Shown here in pieces: positions 14,997-26,248 of a stretch of 64,000 nucleotides of DNA. The notes under the pieces are model-generated. The model ran no database searches, was not told where the DNA came from, and was given only the letters and a program-made list of their open reading frames with translations. How positions within the stretch are numbered: the stretch's first letter is position 1; each line of letters opens with the position of its first letter. The stretch is taken from positions 1-64,000 of the forward strand of contig JAFGRY010000012.1 of the NCBI GenBank assembly GCA_016934955.1. The letters run 5' to 3'. The position numbers were made by a program, and so were the translations under genes. Source of the stretch: a bacterium. Its GTDB lineage: Bacteria; Zhuqueibacterota; QNDG01; JAGLOF01.

Positions 14997-17900
14997 GTGA
15001 CGTTGGTGATCGTACTTGCCGCGGCAACGATCCCGTCCTATGCGCAGACCCCGGAGTCGTGGAACCAGAACTGGGTGCCGATGCTCACGTCGGCCTGGGG
15101 GTACATGACCGATCCCACCGGTGATCATAACCCGGGAGCGGTGGATGTGATCAACAACAGCGTGCCTCTCTGCTCCTATTCCGCCTCGTCCGGGACGAGT
15201 ATGTTCTTCCGCATCGCCCTTGGGGACAATCCCATCAACGGCAAGAACGAGCTCGTTCAGTATGCCTGGATGGCCCAGATCGATATCGCCGATGACGGGA
15301 ACAGCGATATCGACGTCACGGTGCGGGCCGAGGGAATCACCGAATACCTGAGCACCTACAACGGCGCCGGAGCCCAGCTCTGGACCATCGCCAATCCGGT
15401 GGCCGCCGGGTTCGTCCAGGCCTACCAGAGCGGCAGCGTCTGGTACCTGGAAATGCAGGTGCCGTACAGCAGGCTGGGGGGAATCACGCCCAATACGCCG
15501 ATCAGGTTTTTCTACCACACCTCGACGACGGAATCGAACGCGATCAAGGACGCGACCCTGCCCACGACAACCATTTCGGGCGGATTCCTCGAAGCGGGAG
15601 TCACCACCCCGGGCGGCACGTCCTACGGATTTCTCTACGATACCCGGGACACCAATCCCTACTCCAGCGCCGGCACCTATAACAGCGGCGAGCGGGTGTA
15701 CCTGCAGGGGTACGGCTGGCCCGTATCAACTAGCCTCAATGTCAGGATAAATAACGCCTCCGGAACCCAGATGTGGTCGGGAACGGTTGACACCGATGCC
15801 AACGGGGATGTGGCGTCAACCGCCTCCTGGCTGGTGGATTACTCGGCTGCTTCCGGCATCTACACTATTCAGGTGCAGAGCCCGCTGGATGACAGCTACA
15901 ACAACTATGACCAGTTCACGGTGAACCAGCTGCTGGAACCGGAGATACAGGTTTCAGGCAACAGTACGGTGATTGCCGACGGCGACACATCCCCGTCAAC
16001 GGCTGACGACACTGATTTCGGCACCATCGATCTTAATACCGGTGCTCAGGAGCACACATTCACCATTGCCAACATCGGTAATGCGGATCTCACGCTTACC
16101 GGTGATCCCCGTGTGGCCGTGAGCGGCGCCCATGCGGGTGATTTTACGGTCACGGCGCAGCCGGCAACGCCGGTCACGTCGGGAAATTCCGTGACATTCA
16201 CGGTTACATTCAATCCTTCGGGCACCGGCCTGAGAACAGCGACCGTCAGTATCGCCAACAACGATTCTGATGAAGGTACCTACGATTTCGCCCTGCAGGG
16301 AACGGGAGCGCTGATCCCGGAGATCCAGGTATCCGGAACAGGCGTCATCATTCTGAACGGTGATACCGAACCCACCTCCTCGGATGAAACCTATTTCGGC
16401 GATGTAGTCACGGTCGGCGCTTCCAAGACCGGAACATTCAGGATCGATAACCTGGGGTCATCCGATCTTATCCTCAGCGGCTCCCCCCTCATCAGTATCG
16501 GGGGCGTCAATCCCGATGATTTTACCGTAACGCAGCAGCCCTCCACACCGGTATCAGGGGGGGGATATACAACGTTCGAGATCACATTCGATCCCTCCGC
16601 CATGGGCACCCGCACGGCCCTGGTCAGCATTGCCAACAATGACCTGGACGAGAATCCCTACACATTCGTGATCGAGGGGACCGGCATCAGTCCGGGAACG
16701 CCCATCTCCTGCGTCTCGAATTTTTATCACTACCTGGGAAGCGGCGGCAGCTTCGCCACCGTCAGCACCGGTTCGCATCCCTACACCTACAGCACCAGCG
16801 GCTCGGCGGGATATGCGATCAACGCCGCGGGATACAATGCCGAAGACGGCCTGATCTACGCCCACGAACGGGGCGGCACGATTGCCGGCGACAACATCGT
16901 CCGCATCGACGCAGCCGGGGCGGTGACGGTGCTCACTGCTTCAGTGCCCTTCGGCGCGGACGCGGGTGACTGCGACAACAGCGGCAATTACTATTTTGTC
17001 TCGGGCTCCTCCTGGGGCAAATACGACGCGTCCACCGCGACAGTGACATCGGGCTCGCTGAGCGGTTCCTTTGCGCCCGGTGACATGGCCTATCTGGGCG
17101 GCTCGTTTTACGGGGTCAGCGGCAAGACGCTGTACAGATACGATCCTGCGGGGAACTCCGTGAGCACCAGCACCCTGACCGGCACCCTGGCGGCCGATGT
17201 CGACGGCTCCACCATCTCCGGCACCTTCACCGCGGCCTGGTCCGCGAGCGACGGCTATCTCTATGTGCTGGATGCGGGCAGCAACCGCTATTACAAGGTC
17301 ACTGTCTCCTCGGGACTGAGTTTTTATGCGGGCAGCGGCAGCGGCGGCACCTCCACCACCGACGGCGCCTCCTGTCACACGGCGAGCTCGCCCCTGCCGA
17401 ACAGCGGCAGCATAGGCGACTATGTCTGGCTCGATTTCGACAATGACGGCATTCAGGACAGCGGAGAATACGGCAAAGCCGGTGTCACGGTGACCCTCTA
17501 CCGGAGCACCGGGACCCAGGTCGCATCAACGACATCGGCCGCTGACGGCTCCTACAGTTTCAGCAGCGTCGCGCCGGAGCAGTACTATGTGATTTTCAGC
17601 AGCCTGCCCGCGAATTTCAGCTTCGCCTCCGCCGATCAGGGCGGTAACGACGCGCTTGACAGTGACGCGAATGTATCGACCGGGCAGACGGCGAGTTTCA
17701 TCTGTGATGCCTTTGAGAGCGAGAACGGCTGGGACGCGGGGCTGGTCACGACGGGTGTGGGCGACTTCGTCTGGAACGATCTGAATCAGAACGGACTGCA
17801 GGATGCCGGCGAACCCGGCCTCTCGGGCGTGACCGTCACCCTGATGCTCAATAACAGCAGTGTTGTAACCTCCACCACCACGGACAGCAATGGCCGTTTC

Positions 17901-20270
17901 CTTATCGCGGGAGTGACAGCGGGCACCACCTACAAGCTGGGATTTTCCAACTTTCCGGGCGGGTTCCAGGTAACGACGCCCAATGCCGGCACCGATATCA
18001 CCATCGACAGCGACGCCAGCACCAACAAGCAGGAGACGGGCACCTTCACCCTCACCGCCAATACGGTAAACAGCACCTATGACGCGGGGCTGATCCAGAC
18101 ATCGTCCCCCGAAATGCATGTGGAAGGGAACAGCGTCCTTATCAGCGACGGCGACACCACCCCCGATACGGCCGACGACACCGATTTCGGATCGGTCGCC
18201 GTTGCCTCGGGCACCATCGTCAAGACCTACACGATCTACAATACCGGGTCGGTCGATCTCTCCCTGCTCGGCAGTCCCAAAGTCGCGGTGAGCGGCACCC
18301 ACGCCGCTGAATTCAGCGTCACGGTCCAGCCGGGAAGCCCCATCGCCCCTTCGGGAAGCGTGACGTTTTCCGTGAGCTTCGACCCCGCGGGCGGCGGGCT
18401 GCGGGAAGCAACGCTCAGCATCACGACCAATGACCCGGATGAAAATCCCTATAATTTCAGTATTCAGGGCACCGGCCTCGCCCCGGAGATGGATGTCTCG
18501 GGCAACGGCGTTTCCATCGCGGACGGAGACAATCTCCCCTCTGAGACCGATCACACGGCGTTCGGCGAAGCCGATGTAGCCTCCGGATCGGTTGTCCGCA
18601 CCTTTGTCATCGACAACACCGGAAACAGTGATCTGTCTCTGACGGGCTCACCCATGGTTGTCATCTCCGGCACCCATGCCGGTGATTTCCAGGTGACGCA
18701 GCAGCCGGATACATCAAAACTCGCGTATGACGGCGGCACGCTCACGTTTCAGGTGACATTCACTCCTTCGGCCACCGGGGTCCGCAGCGCGGCGATCAGC
18801 ATCGCCAATGACGACAGCGATGAAAATCCCTACAATTTCAGCATTCAGGGCACCGGCACCTCCGGTCCCGAGATGGATGTGCTGGGCAACGGCAACGAGA
18901 TCCCCGATGACGACAGCACCCCTTCCACGGCCGACCATACGAATTTCGGTTCCCTGGATGTGAACGGCGGCACGGTGACCTATACCTTTACCATCGAGAA
19001 CACCGGCAGCGACGACCTGAACCTCACCGGCACGCCGATCGTCAGCCTCAGCGGTACTCACGCGGCCGACTTTACAGTCGTCACCCAGCCTTCTGCGGCA
19101 GTGATCACGTCCGGTAATTCTTTGACGTTCCAGGTGCGGTTCGATCCATCCGCCCCTGGTGTTCGTACCGCTGAAGTTTCCATCGACAATGACGACTTCA
19201 ATGAAGATCCCTACAACTTCAGCATTCAGGGCACCGGCTATCCCTATATCTCGATTACCGACGAAACCGTGAGTGAAGATGCCGGCTCCGTCTCAGTGAC
19301 CGTGACCCTGACCGGTTCCTACATCAGCGGCGCCAGCGTCGGCTACACTACCGCCGATTCGAGCGCCCAGGACGGCAGCGACTACACCGCTGCCAGCGGC
19401 ACCCTGGTCTGGGGTTCCGGCGAAAGCGGAGACAAGACGATCACCATCCCGCTCATCGATAACGGCACCTACGAGCCGGATGAATATATCAAGGTGGTCC
19501 TCAGCAGTATCACGAACGCGACCTTCGCCGATTCCCTGGGCATCGTCACCATCACCGACGACGACGGAGTGCAGGAAATCATGGTTACCGGCAACGGGGT
19601 CGAGATCAGCAGCGGCGACACGAGCCCCTCCGGCGCGGATCACACCGATTTCGGCATGGTCAATTTCAACAGCGGCACGGCCGTCCGCACCTTCACCATC
19701 AAGAATCCGGGAACAGCGGAACTGTCCCTCACCGGCAGTCCACCCTACGTCGCTATCAGCGGATCGCACGCCTCCGAGTTCAGTGTCACCGCGGCACCGG
19801 CCAACAGCATCGGGCTCGGCGACAGCACCACATGTTCGATCACCTTCGATCCCGCGGCCGCGGGCGTACGCAGTGCTTCCATCAGCATCGCCAATAATGA
19901 CGCGGATGAAAATCCCTATACCTTCAGCATTCAGGGCACCGGCTACGGCACGCCGATCCTTGTTCTTTCCAAGTCGGTCGACAAGGCGACGGCCGGTCCA
20001 GGAGAACAGCTGACCTATACTATTATATATGAGAACATCGGCGACGGCGATGCCGCCGCTATCAATATAAAGGATCCGATCCCGGCCAATACGACGTTCG
20101 TCGCCGGCTCGGTGACCGCGACCGGCATGACCGTGACCTACAGCCATGACGGCGGATCCAGCTACAATGGATCGGATGCGGCTCCGGTGACCCATATTTT
20201 CTGTCAGCGGTCTTCCGCCCTGGCTCCCGGCGGTTCCGGATCGATAACATTTAAAGTGACGATAAACTGA
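14997..20270 (+). CDS. giant exported multidomain protein (choice-of-anchor-D, SdrD-B, Calx-beta, DUF11)
   Basis: At least 1757 residues, ending in DUF11. After a signal-like N-terminus ending SYAQ comes a unique domain of about 300 residues. There are six ASPM/HYDIN-like choice-of-anchor-D repeats of about 120 residues, each with an EIQVSG/EMDVSG-like opening and an SIANNDxDENPY-like close (roughly 314-438, 439-563, 1036-1161, 1162-1287, 1290-1413, 1525-1650). Between them lie a propeller-like region (564-800), two SdrD-B domains (801-916, 920-1031; [12 protein letters not shown] and [12 protein letters not shown] calcium loops) and one Calx-beta domain (1415-1525). DUF11 fills 1651-1757. 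No anchor is seen. The start is doubtful: GTG 14997 gives no basic n-region, and the frame is open back to 14889 with only CTG-type codons. First gene of the surface cluster. Confidence 0.88.
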   Translation: MTLVIVLAAATIPSYAQTPESWNQNWVPMLTSAWGYMTDPTGDHNPGAVDVINNSVPLCSYSASSGTSMFFRIALGDNPINGKNELVQYAWMAQIDIADDGNSDIDVTVRAEGITEYLSTYNGAGAQLWTIANPVAAGFVQAYQSGSVWYLEMQVPYSRLGGITPNTPIRFFYHTSTTESNAIKDATLPTTTISGGFLEAGVTTPGGTSYGFLYDTRDTNPYSSAGTYNSGERVYLQGYGWPVSTSLNVRINNASGTQMWSGTVDTDANGDVASTASWLVDYSAASGIYTIQVQSPLDDSYNNYDQFTVNQLLEPEIQVSGNSTVIADGDTSPSTADDTDFGTIDLNTGAQEHTFTIANIGNADLTLTGDPRVAVSGAHAGDFTVTAQPATPVTSGNSVTFTVTFNPSGTGLRTATVSIANNDSDEGTYDFALQGTGALIPEIQVSGTGVIILNGDTEPTSSDETYFGDVVTVGASKTGTFRIDNLGSSDLILSGSPLISIGGVNPDDFTVTQQPSTPVSGGGYTTFEITFDPSAMGTRTALVSIANNDLDENPYTFVIEGTGISPGTPISCVSNFYHYLGSGGSFATVSTGSHPYTYSTSGSAGYAINAAGYNAEDGLIYAHERGGTIAGDNIVRIDAAGAVTVLTASVPFGADAGDCDNSGNYYFVSGSSWGKYDASTATVTSGSLSGSFAPGDMAYLGGSFYGVSGKTLYRYDPAGNSVSTSTLTGTLAADVDGSTISGTFTAAWSASDGYLYVLDAGSNRYYKVTVSSGLSFYAGSGSGGTSTTDGASCHTASSPLPNSGSIGDYVWLDFDNDGIQDSGEYGKAGVTVTLYRSTGTQVASTTSAADGSYSFSSVAPEQYYVIFSSLPANFSFASADQGGNDALDSDANVSTGQTASFICDAFESENGWDAGLVTTGVGDFVWNDLNQNGLQDAGEPGLSGVTVTLMLNNSSVVTSTTTDSNGRFLIAGVTAGTTYKLGFSNFPGGFQVTTPNAGTDITIDSDASTNKQETGTFTLTANTVNSTYDAGLIQTSSPEMHVEGNSVLISDGDTTPDTADDTDFGSVAVASGTIVKTYTIYNTGSVDLSLLGSPKVAVSGTHAAEFSVTVQPGSPIAPSGSVTFSVSFDPAGGGLREATLSITTNDPDENPYNFSIQGTGLAPEMDVSGNGVSIADGDNLPSETDHTAFGEADVASGSVVRTFVIDNTGNSDLSLTGSPMVVISGTHAGDFQVTQQPDTSKLAYDGGTLTFQVTFTPSATGVRSAAISIANDDSDENPYNFSIQGTGTSGPEMDVLGNGNEIPDDDSTPSTADHTNFGSLDVNGGTVTYTFTIENTGSDDLNLTGTPIVSLSGTHAADFTVVTQPSAAVITSGNSLTFQVRFDPSAPGVRTAEVSIDNDDFNEDPYNFSIQGTGYPYISITDETVSEDAGSVSVTVTLTGSYISGASVGYTTADSSAQDGSDYTAASGTLVWGSGESGDKTITIPLIDNGTYEPDEYIKVVLSSITNATFADSLGIVTITDDDGVQEIMVTGNGVEISSGDTSPSGADHTDFGMVNFNSGTAVRTFTIKNPGTAELSLTGSPPYVAISGSHASEFSVTAAPANSIGLGDSTTCSITFDPAAAGVRSASISIANNDADENPYTFSIQGTGYGTPILVLSKSVDKATAGPGEQLTYTIIYENIGDGDAAAINIKDPIPANTTFVAGSVTATGMTVTYSHDGGSSYNGSDAAPVTHIFCQRSSALAPGGSGSITFKVTIN

Positions 20271-20284
20271 ACAAGGAGAACACG

Positions 20285-20767
20285 ATGAAAACAGTAACCA
20301 CACTGATGCTCCTGGGATCACTGCTGACGGCAGCCGTGCTGTCCGCCCAGGGAACTCCGAACCTGGTGATCGACATCCAGGAGGAGAAAGTGAACATGAC
20401 CCAGGCGGAAATCGACGGGAATGTCCCGGTGGCCTACGCGCCGGGCGACACGATCCGTTACACGATTTTCGCGAAAAACACCGGTGACGGCCCCATGGTC
20501 GATGCCACGGTTGTCGATCCCGTCCCGGAAAACGTCATCTATGTGATCGATTCGGCGACCGGGGAAGACGCCCGCATTCTCTTTTCCGTGAACGGCGGCA
20601 TGCGCTATTCGGTCTGGCCGGTGATGGTAACCGCCACCACCGCCAACGGCACCCCTGTGCAGCGGGAGGCCGGCGAGGAGCAGGTGACCCATATCAAGTG
20701 GCTGATCGAGGCGCCGATTCCGGCCGGTGAACAGAAAGTACTGACATTTAAAGTAGTAGTGAAATAA
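20285..20767 (+). CDS. small exported DUF11-domain protein
   Basis: 160 residues. A signal peptide (MKTVTTLMLLGSLLTAAVLS) ends near SAQ-GTP. The rest is one DUF11-like beta-sandwich: YAPGDTIRYTIFAKNTGDGP, then DATVVDPVPENVIYV, finishing on the strand VLTFKVVVK. It is the same fold as the last domain of the preceding giant protein but stands alone, so it could be a cap or subunit of a fibre. It starts 14 nt after its neighbour with a clear AAGGAG. Confidence 0.85.
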   Translation: MKTVTTLMLLGSLLTAAVLSAQGTPNLVIDIQEEKVNMTQAEIDGNVPVAYAPGDTIRYTIFAKNTGDGPMVDATVVDPVPENVIYVIDSATGEDARILFSVNGGMRYSVWPVMVTATTANGTPVQREAGEEQVTHIKWLIEAPIPAGEQKVLTFKVVVK

Positions 20768-20950
20768 GGCAATAGTGATTCAATGAACAACAGGTATAAT
20801 AAAAAAGGGAGGATTACGCATGAAGCCCGGAACTTCTTCCGGCGGACTGTACGATCATGGTCCGCCCTAGCGGCGCGGATGTCCGCACGTATAATTGAAA
20901 GTGAAAGTTGTACTAACAGTCTACAGAACCATCATTTTGGAGGATTCATC

Positions 20951-22633
20951 ATGAATCGCAAGAGTATTTTTCTGGTAATCGCTTTGCTGACGATTTTCAG
21001 CATGGCGGCACAGGTGTTCGCAGCCGGTACGGCAGCCGGCACCGTGATCAAGAACAAGGCCTACGGCGGATACAGCGATGCCAACGGCAACGTCATCGCA
21101 GATGTCGATGCCACCAGCGGCGGCACCGCCCGCATCGAATCGGACGAAGTTGAAACCACCGTGACCCAGGTCTACGGCGTGGACGTCACGGTAAGCGGCG
21201 ACGCGTCGAAAGACATTCTCCGCAACGGGACGATTACGTTTGCCGTGGAGGTTGAAAACACCGGTAACGGCACCGATTCCTACGATCTGAGCGAGGCTAT
21301 CACGGCGGCGAGCGGCAGCAGCACCTTCACCCGCACCATCTATGTGGACGACAACGGCAATGGCGTCCGCGATGCCGGTGAAAACACCACCGCCTCATCC
21401 ATCACCAACCTGGCTGCAGACGGCACCGCCTATTTCATTGTGCAGGTCGAAGTCACCGACGGTGAGCAGGGCGAAACCGCGACCTCAACGTTCACCGCCG
21501 AATCCCAGGGTGACGGCACGAAGTCCGATTACGTGGAGCTCACCTCCACGGTCCAGGCCGCAGACATTTCCGGCACACTGGGTGTGAGCAGCACGACACC
21601 GGCGCCAGGTGATGTGCTGACCTACACACTTACTTTCAGCAACAGCGACAACACCAACTCCGATGTCGCCTACGGCACGGTGGTGACTCTGCCTACGCTG
21701 CCCTCGGGCTTCACCTGGGGCGGCACCGTCACCAAAGACGGTACTCCCATCACCGATCCCGGCGCCGGCGGCACCATCTCCTTCGGTGATCTCGATCCGG
21801 ATGCGACATCGCATACGGTGACCTTCACCGTGACCGTTAATACCGATGCGCCGAATAACGCCACGTTCACCGCCGATGTCGATATTGACTACGACGACTC
21901 TACCGATGACGCCTATCCCACCGAGAATGTGGAAGCATCCACCGCCACGGTGAACAAGAGCGTGGATATCAGTTCGACCATCGATCCCGAGAGTCAGAGC
22001 GGCGATCCCGGTGACGAAATCGTCTACAAGCTGACGGTGCAGAACGACGGCAACGGCGATGACAGCTATACGCTGAGTCTCAATTCCAGCACGCAGAGCT
22101 GGGGCTGGACCTTCTACGTGGATGACGGCAACGGCACCTGGGACGGCAGCGGCACCGATGCTGCCGGTACCACCTCCGGCACGGTTGCCAAGAACGGCAC
22201 CAAAACCTTCTGGGCGGTCTACACCATTCCCGCCGGCACCGCCGATGCTGACGAAGATGTAGCCGTGTTCCGCTTTACCGCCTCCGACGGCACCACCACC
22301 AGCGACGAGACCGGCACCACGACCGTGACGGCTCCCGTGCTTACGCTGGACAAGGCAGTGGATAAATCCGAGGCCGCTCCCGGTGAGACACTTACCTACA
22401 CGATAGACGTGATCAACAGCGGGACCGGTGAGGCCACCAATGTATACGTTAAAGACACGGTGCCCACCGAGTGTACCTATGTTGCCGGCTCCATGAAGAT
22501 CGGCGGTACGGCGAAAACCGATGCCAGTGACGGCGACGGCGCCACTTTGAGCGGCAGCACCGTTATTTTTTCAATGTCGTCACTCGCCGGCGGTGCAACC
22601 GTACAGGTTCAGTTCCAGGTAACGGTTAAATAA
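20951..22633 (+). CDS. exported DUF11-repeat protein, S-layer- or fibre-like
   Basis: 560 residues from ATG 20951 (MNRKSIFLVIALLTIFSMAA), chosen for the GGAGG before it and the textbook signal peptide ending QVFA-AG; the longer open frame upstream is noncoding. The mature part is Thr/Gly/Asp-rich beta-sandwich repeats with phrases such as ENTGNGTDSYDL, QNDGNGDDSYTL and VINSGTGEATNV. Acidic loops (DDNGNGVRDAGE, DDGNGTWDGSGTD) look calcium-binding. It ends on VQVQFQVTVK, like the other two. Very acidic and low in Lys and Arg, as expected of a structural surface layer. Confidence 0.85.
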   Translation: MNRKSIFLVIALLTIFSMAAQVFAAGTAAGTVIKNKAYGGYSDANGNVIADVDATSGGTARIESDEVETTVTQVYGVDVTVSGDASKDILRNGTITFAVEVENTGNGTDSYDLSEAITAASGSSTFTRTIYVDDNGNGVRDAGENTTASSITNLAADGTAYFIVQVEVTDGEQGETATSTFTAESQGDGTKSDYVELTSTVQAADISGTLGVSSTTPAPGDVLTYTLTFSNSDNTNSDVAYGTVVTLPTLPSGFTWGGTVTKDGTPITDPGAGGTISFGDLDPDATSHTVTFTVTVNTDAPNNATFTADVDIDYDDSTDDAYPTENVEASTATVNKSVDISSTIDPESQSGDPGDEIVYKLTVQNDGNGDDSYTLSLNSSTQSWGWTFYVDDGNGTWDGSGTDAAGTTSGTVAKNGTKTFWAVYTIPAGTADADEDVAVFRFTASDGTTTSDETGTTTVTAPVLTLDKAVDKSEAAPGETLTYTIDVINSGTGEATNVYVKDTVPTECTYVAGSMKIGGTAKTDASDGDGATLSGSTVIFSMSSLAGGATVQVQFQVTVK

Positions 22634-22665
22634 CTGTATACGAATACAAACAGCATAGCGAAGGC

Positions 22666-25600
22666 ATGAACCGGATAACAAACATACTCTTCTCCATTGC
22701 AGGCTGCACGGCAGTGTTCCTGACCGCGCCTTTGCGCGGTCAGGCGCCTGCCGGCGTTGTCATCCCGAATACAGCGCAGGTTGAGTACGATGACGGCGCC
22801 GGCGGCACGCTTACCGTGCTGTCCGATACGGTCTATACCGAGATCGCGGGAGAAGGGCTCTTTGTGACCAAAACGGCCGACCTGACGGAAGCCGAGCGGG
22901 GAGATTTCATCACCTACTCGATCCAGATCTACAACCGGAGCGGCACGGACATCAGCGGTGTCACGGTCAGGGACACCCTGCCCGGGATGCTCTCGTTCGT
23001 GTCCGCGTCGCCTTCAGGCACGGTCGACGGACGGGTGGTTGTCTGGACCAATCCGGTGATTGCCGCCAAGGAGCTGTTCACTGTTACCGTCACCTGTAGG
23101 GTAACCGGCAGCGGGTACCGTTCCACCATCGAGAACCACGTCATCTATGAGAGCAGCGCCAACGCCCCCGCGTCTTCGGATACGGCGGTGGTTACCTGGC
23201 TGCCCTGGCCGGATGCGGATCTTGAGAAGACGGTCGCTCCCTTGCAGGTATGGTACGGCGATACGCTCACCTATACACTGCGGGTGACAAATACCGGGTA
23301 CATGACCCTGACGAATCCGGTCGTGGCGGATACCATTCCGGCCGGCCTGATATTCATCGACAGCAGTCGACCGGTAAGTGTCAGCGGCGGTGCCGCATCG
23401 TTCTCGACAAACGATCCGGTTCCCCCTGGTTCTGCGGTGCGTTCTTTAGCGTCGGGCACCCTCACATCAGCCGGTGAAGATGCTGCCGGCGCCGGAGAAC
23501 AGCTGCTTTCCTGGCCGCTTCCCGATCTGGCAACGGGCCGGACCGAGACACTCAGCTACCGGGCGCTTGTCACACCGGCGGCCGCATCTCTCGTCGAAGG
23601 CACGGCGACACTGACAACCCTGCAGGGTGTCGGTGACCGGGCTTCGGCCCAGGCGCAGGTGCGCGGCGCGGGTGCGGTTCTGAACGTTACCAAACTGACC
23701 TCAAAGAGTGAATACCGGGCCGATGAAACGGTAGCCTTCTATATTATAGTAAAAAATACGGGTACCAGATCAGCGCAGACCGTTGCGGTGCAGGATACGC
23801 TGCCGTCCTCACTTTCCTATCGCGGATCCAGCCACGGCGGCAGTGCGGAAAACGGCATTGTTCACTGGAGTCTGGGCGATGTCGCTCCGGGAGTCACCGA
23901 TACGCTGCAGGTTACGGCCGCTATCCGTATTCCCGTCGCCGATGGAGCACTGATCACCAACGCGGTCTGGGCCAGTGCGGCCTATGGGGTCAAGGACAGC
24001 TCCAGCAGCAGTTTTCATGTGCTTTCAAGACCTTCCGTCGATCTGCAGCTCGACGTCGACAGGCAGGCCTGCTTCACCGGTGATACGCTCATCTACACGC
24101 TTACCGCGGTAAACACCGGTCTGACCAATCTCTCGGATGTCATTATCGAAGATACGCTGCATCCCAATCAGCAGTATCTCTCCAGCGAACCGCCGGGTAC
24201 TGTTTCCGGCAGTTCACTTCTCTGGAACCTGGGAAGCCTGGATTACCGGCAGACACGGTCCTTTTCGTTCCGGACCGTCGTTACCGCAGGTGCGGCCGGG
24301 GATTCCATTCCAAATGCCGCCTCCATCGCCACGGCTGAGGGCGCTACCGACACCGCCCGTGTGTCAACGGTCATCCTGGGAACCGGTGTCGGTATCGAGA
24401 TCATCAAGGAAGCCGCCGATACACTCTTCAACGCCCGGGATACGGTGACCTGGGATCTGATTCTCAGCAACGGCGGGATCAGGGGAAGCAGCCATGTCGT
24501 GATCCGTGACACCCTGCCAAGTGACCTCTATTTTATCGGGGCGACCCATGGGGGCCGTCTGGAAGACAACATCGTGATCTGGGATCTTGATGAATTCGAG
24601 CCCGGCTATCACGACACCCTGCGGGTCAGTACCGGCATTCGCATTCCCATCGACGACCGGACACCGGTGCTCAATGAAGTGTGGGCCCGCGCTGAAGGTG
24701 CGAGAGACAGTTCGGACTGGCTGATCCGTGTCGAATCGCTCCCTGACCTGCGGCTCTGGATCCTGGGGCCGGCTATCGCCTCTCCCGGTGATACGATCCA
24801 GTACATGCTGATCTATGACAACATCGGGACATCCACTTCCTACGACCCGGTGCTCAAGGATACGCTGCCCGAGTTTCTGGATTTTGTGAATGCATCGGAC
24901 GATTTCACCTATTTCCCTGAAGTCGATGCGGTGCACTGGCAGCTGCCGTCCATTCATCCCGGTGACAAGGACACGCTTTACCTTTCCGCGCGCATTATCG
25001 ATTCGATCACCGCGGAAGATGAGATCATCAACTCCGCCTGGCTGGCCTATCTGCAGGCCACCCGGCTGGCGATCGCCACCTGTCACACGGTGACGCCCAC
25101 GGCGAGCGCCGATCTCTACACCTACAAGCTGGTCGATCACGAGCAGGCCTCGGCCGGTGATACCCTGATCTACACCATCCGCTACGGCAGCCTGAACGAG
25201 GCGATCGATGACACCCTGCACATTATCGACCGGCTGCCGCCCGAGCTGACCATGCTCGAGGAAGATCTGGTATTGAAGACGTCGGCGCGGCTGCTCTCGT
25301 ATGATCCGGTCAGCAACCGTGTCCATTTCATCCAGGTCGGGCTCGAAGCCAATGCCGCCGATTCGATTCAGTTCAAGACCCGGGTGCGGCAGCCGCTTTC
25401 ACCGGGTGAACAGTGGATCGAAAACCACGCCTGGGTCCATACCGGTTCAGATACGGTGCGAACGGAAGACGATCCCCGCACACGCTCGAGAACTCAGCTG
25501 ATTGCGCCCTTCCTGGCGGTCAGCAAGAGTGTGAACCGGAAAGTGACGGAGGCCGGCGATGTGCTGACCTACACGCTGATCATCGAAAACAAGAGCAGTA

Positions 25601-26247
25601 TCTCCTCCGCGGGAGAAGTGCTCATCAGTGACCTGCTGCCGGAAGGCTTCCGCTACCAGAAGGGCACGAGCGTGCTCGATTCGACGGCAATCGCCGATCC
25701 CCGGCTCGCTGTCAGCGGTGACCGGCCGCTCATGCAGTGGTCCCTTGCCGATTCGCTGCGGCCCCTGCAGAAACGGCAGCTGAAATACCGGGTGATCGTT
25801 GGACTCGGCGTCACTCCCGGAGAGCACAAAAATTACGTGACCGTCACCGGTGTCACGGAAGAAGGAACATCGGTCAGCTCAGACCGGGCCGAAGCTGCAG
25901 TACTGGTGCGCCGGGGCGCTTTCGATGAACGGGGATTCATTTTCGGCAAGGTCTTCGAAGATCTGAACGGCAATGGTCTTCATGACCGGAGCGAGCCCGT
26001 GTTCAAGGATATCGAACTGATCATGGAAGACGGCACCCGGGTAAAAACCGATGCCTACGGGAAATATTCGATTCCCGACGTCGAGCACGGACAGCATGTG
26101 CTCCGCTTCAATGAAAATACACTGCCGCCGGGCATGCGTGTCGTGAACACCGGCATCGCGTTTCTCGGCGACCCGAAATCACGCCTTGTTATCGTGGCTC
26201 CGGGAAGTATGGCAAAAGCCAATTTTATAGTGAGATCGATCAATTAG
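22666..26247 (+). CDS. large exported DUF11 tandem-repeat protein with C-terminal SdrD-B domain
   Basis: 1193 residues. A signal peptide ends near LRGQAPAG. About nine DUF11-type repeats of roughly 110-130 residues follow, each with a GDTLxYTLxVxNTG-like strand and a VxDTLPxxLxF-like strand (for example YGDTLTYTLRVTNTG and ADTIPAGLIFID). Near the C-terminus (about residues 1090-1160) is an SdrD-B/carboxypeptidase-regulatory-like domain: GKVFEDLNGNGLHDRSEP and TDAYGKYSIPDVEHG. There is no LPXTG, no type IX sorting domain and no membrane anchor. It stops one base before the beta-barrel gene, so the two are almost certainly co-translated and probably interact. Confidence 0.87.
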   Translation: MNRITNILFSIAGCTAVFLTAPLRGQAPAGVVIPNTAQVEYDDGAGGTLTVLSDTVYTEIAGEGLFVTKTADLTEAERGDFITYSIQIYNRSGTDISGVTVRDTLPGMLSFVSASPSGTVDGRVVVWTNPVIAAKELFTVTVTCRVTGSGYRSTIENHVIYESSANAPASSDTAVVTWLPWPDADLEKTVAPLQVWYGDTLTYTLRVTNTGYMTLTNPVVADTIPAGLIFIDSSRPVSVSGGAASFSTNDPVPPGSAVRSLASGTLTSAGEDAAGAGEQLLSWPLPDLATGRTETLSYRALVTPAAASLVEGTATLTTLQGVGDRASAQAQVRGAGAVLNVTKLTSKSEYRADETVAFYIIVKNTGTRSAQTVAVQDTLPSSLSYRGSSHGGSAENGIVHWSLGDVAPGVTDTLQVTAAIRIPVADGALITNAVWASAAYGVKDSSSSSFHVLSRPSVDLQLDVDRQACFTGDTLIYTLTAVNTGLTNLSDVIIEDTLHPNQQYLSSEPPGTVSGSSLLWNLGSLDYRQTRSFSFRTVVTAGAAGDSIPNAASIATAEGATDTARVSTVILGTGVGIEIIKEAADTLFNARDTVTWDLILSNGGIRGSSHVVIRDTLPSDLYFIGATHGGRLEDNIVIWDLDEFEPGYHDTLRVSTGIRIPIDDRTPVLNEVWARAEGARDSSDWLIRVESLPDLRLWILGPAIASPGDTIQYMLIYDNIGTSTSYDPVLKDTLPEFLDFVNASDDFTYFPEVDAVHWQLPSIHPGDKDTLYLSARIIDSITAEDEIINSAWLAYLQATRLAIATCHTVTPTASADLYTYKLVDHEQASAGDTLIYTIRYGSLNEAIDDTLHIIDRLPPELTMLEEDLVLKTSARLLSYDPVSNRVHFIQVGLEANAADSIQFKTRVRQPLSPGEQWIENHAWVHTGSDTVRTEDDPRTRSRTQLIAPFLAVSKSVNRKVTEAGDVLTYTLIIENKSSISSAGEVLISDLLPEGFRYQKGTSVLDSTAIADPRLAVSGDRPLMQWSLADSLRPLQKRQLKYRVIVGLGVTPGEHKNYVTVTGVTEEGTSVSSDRAEAAVLVRRGAFDERGFIFGKVFEDLNGNGLHDRSEPVFKDIELIMEDGTRVKTDAYGKYSIPDVEHGQHVLRFNENTLPPGMRVVNTGIAFLGDPKSRLVIVAPGSMAKANFIVRSIN

Positions 26248-26248
26248 C

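Noticed and set aside
20783..20950. N-terminal extension of the 560-aa DUF11 protein
   Set aside because: The downstream ATG has GGAGG and a typical signal peptide; the extension does not.
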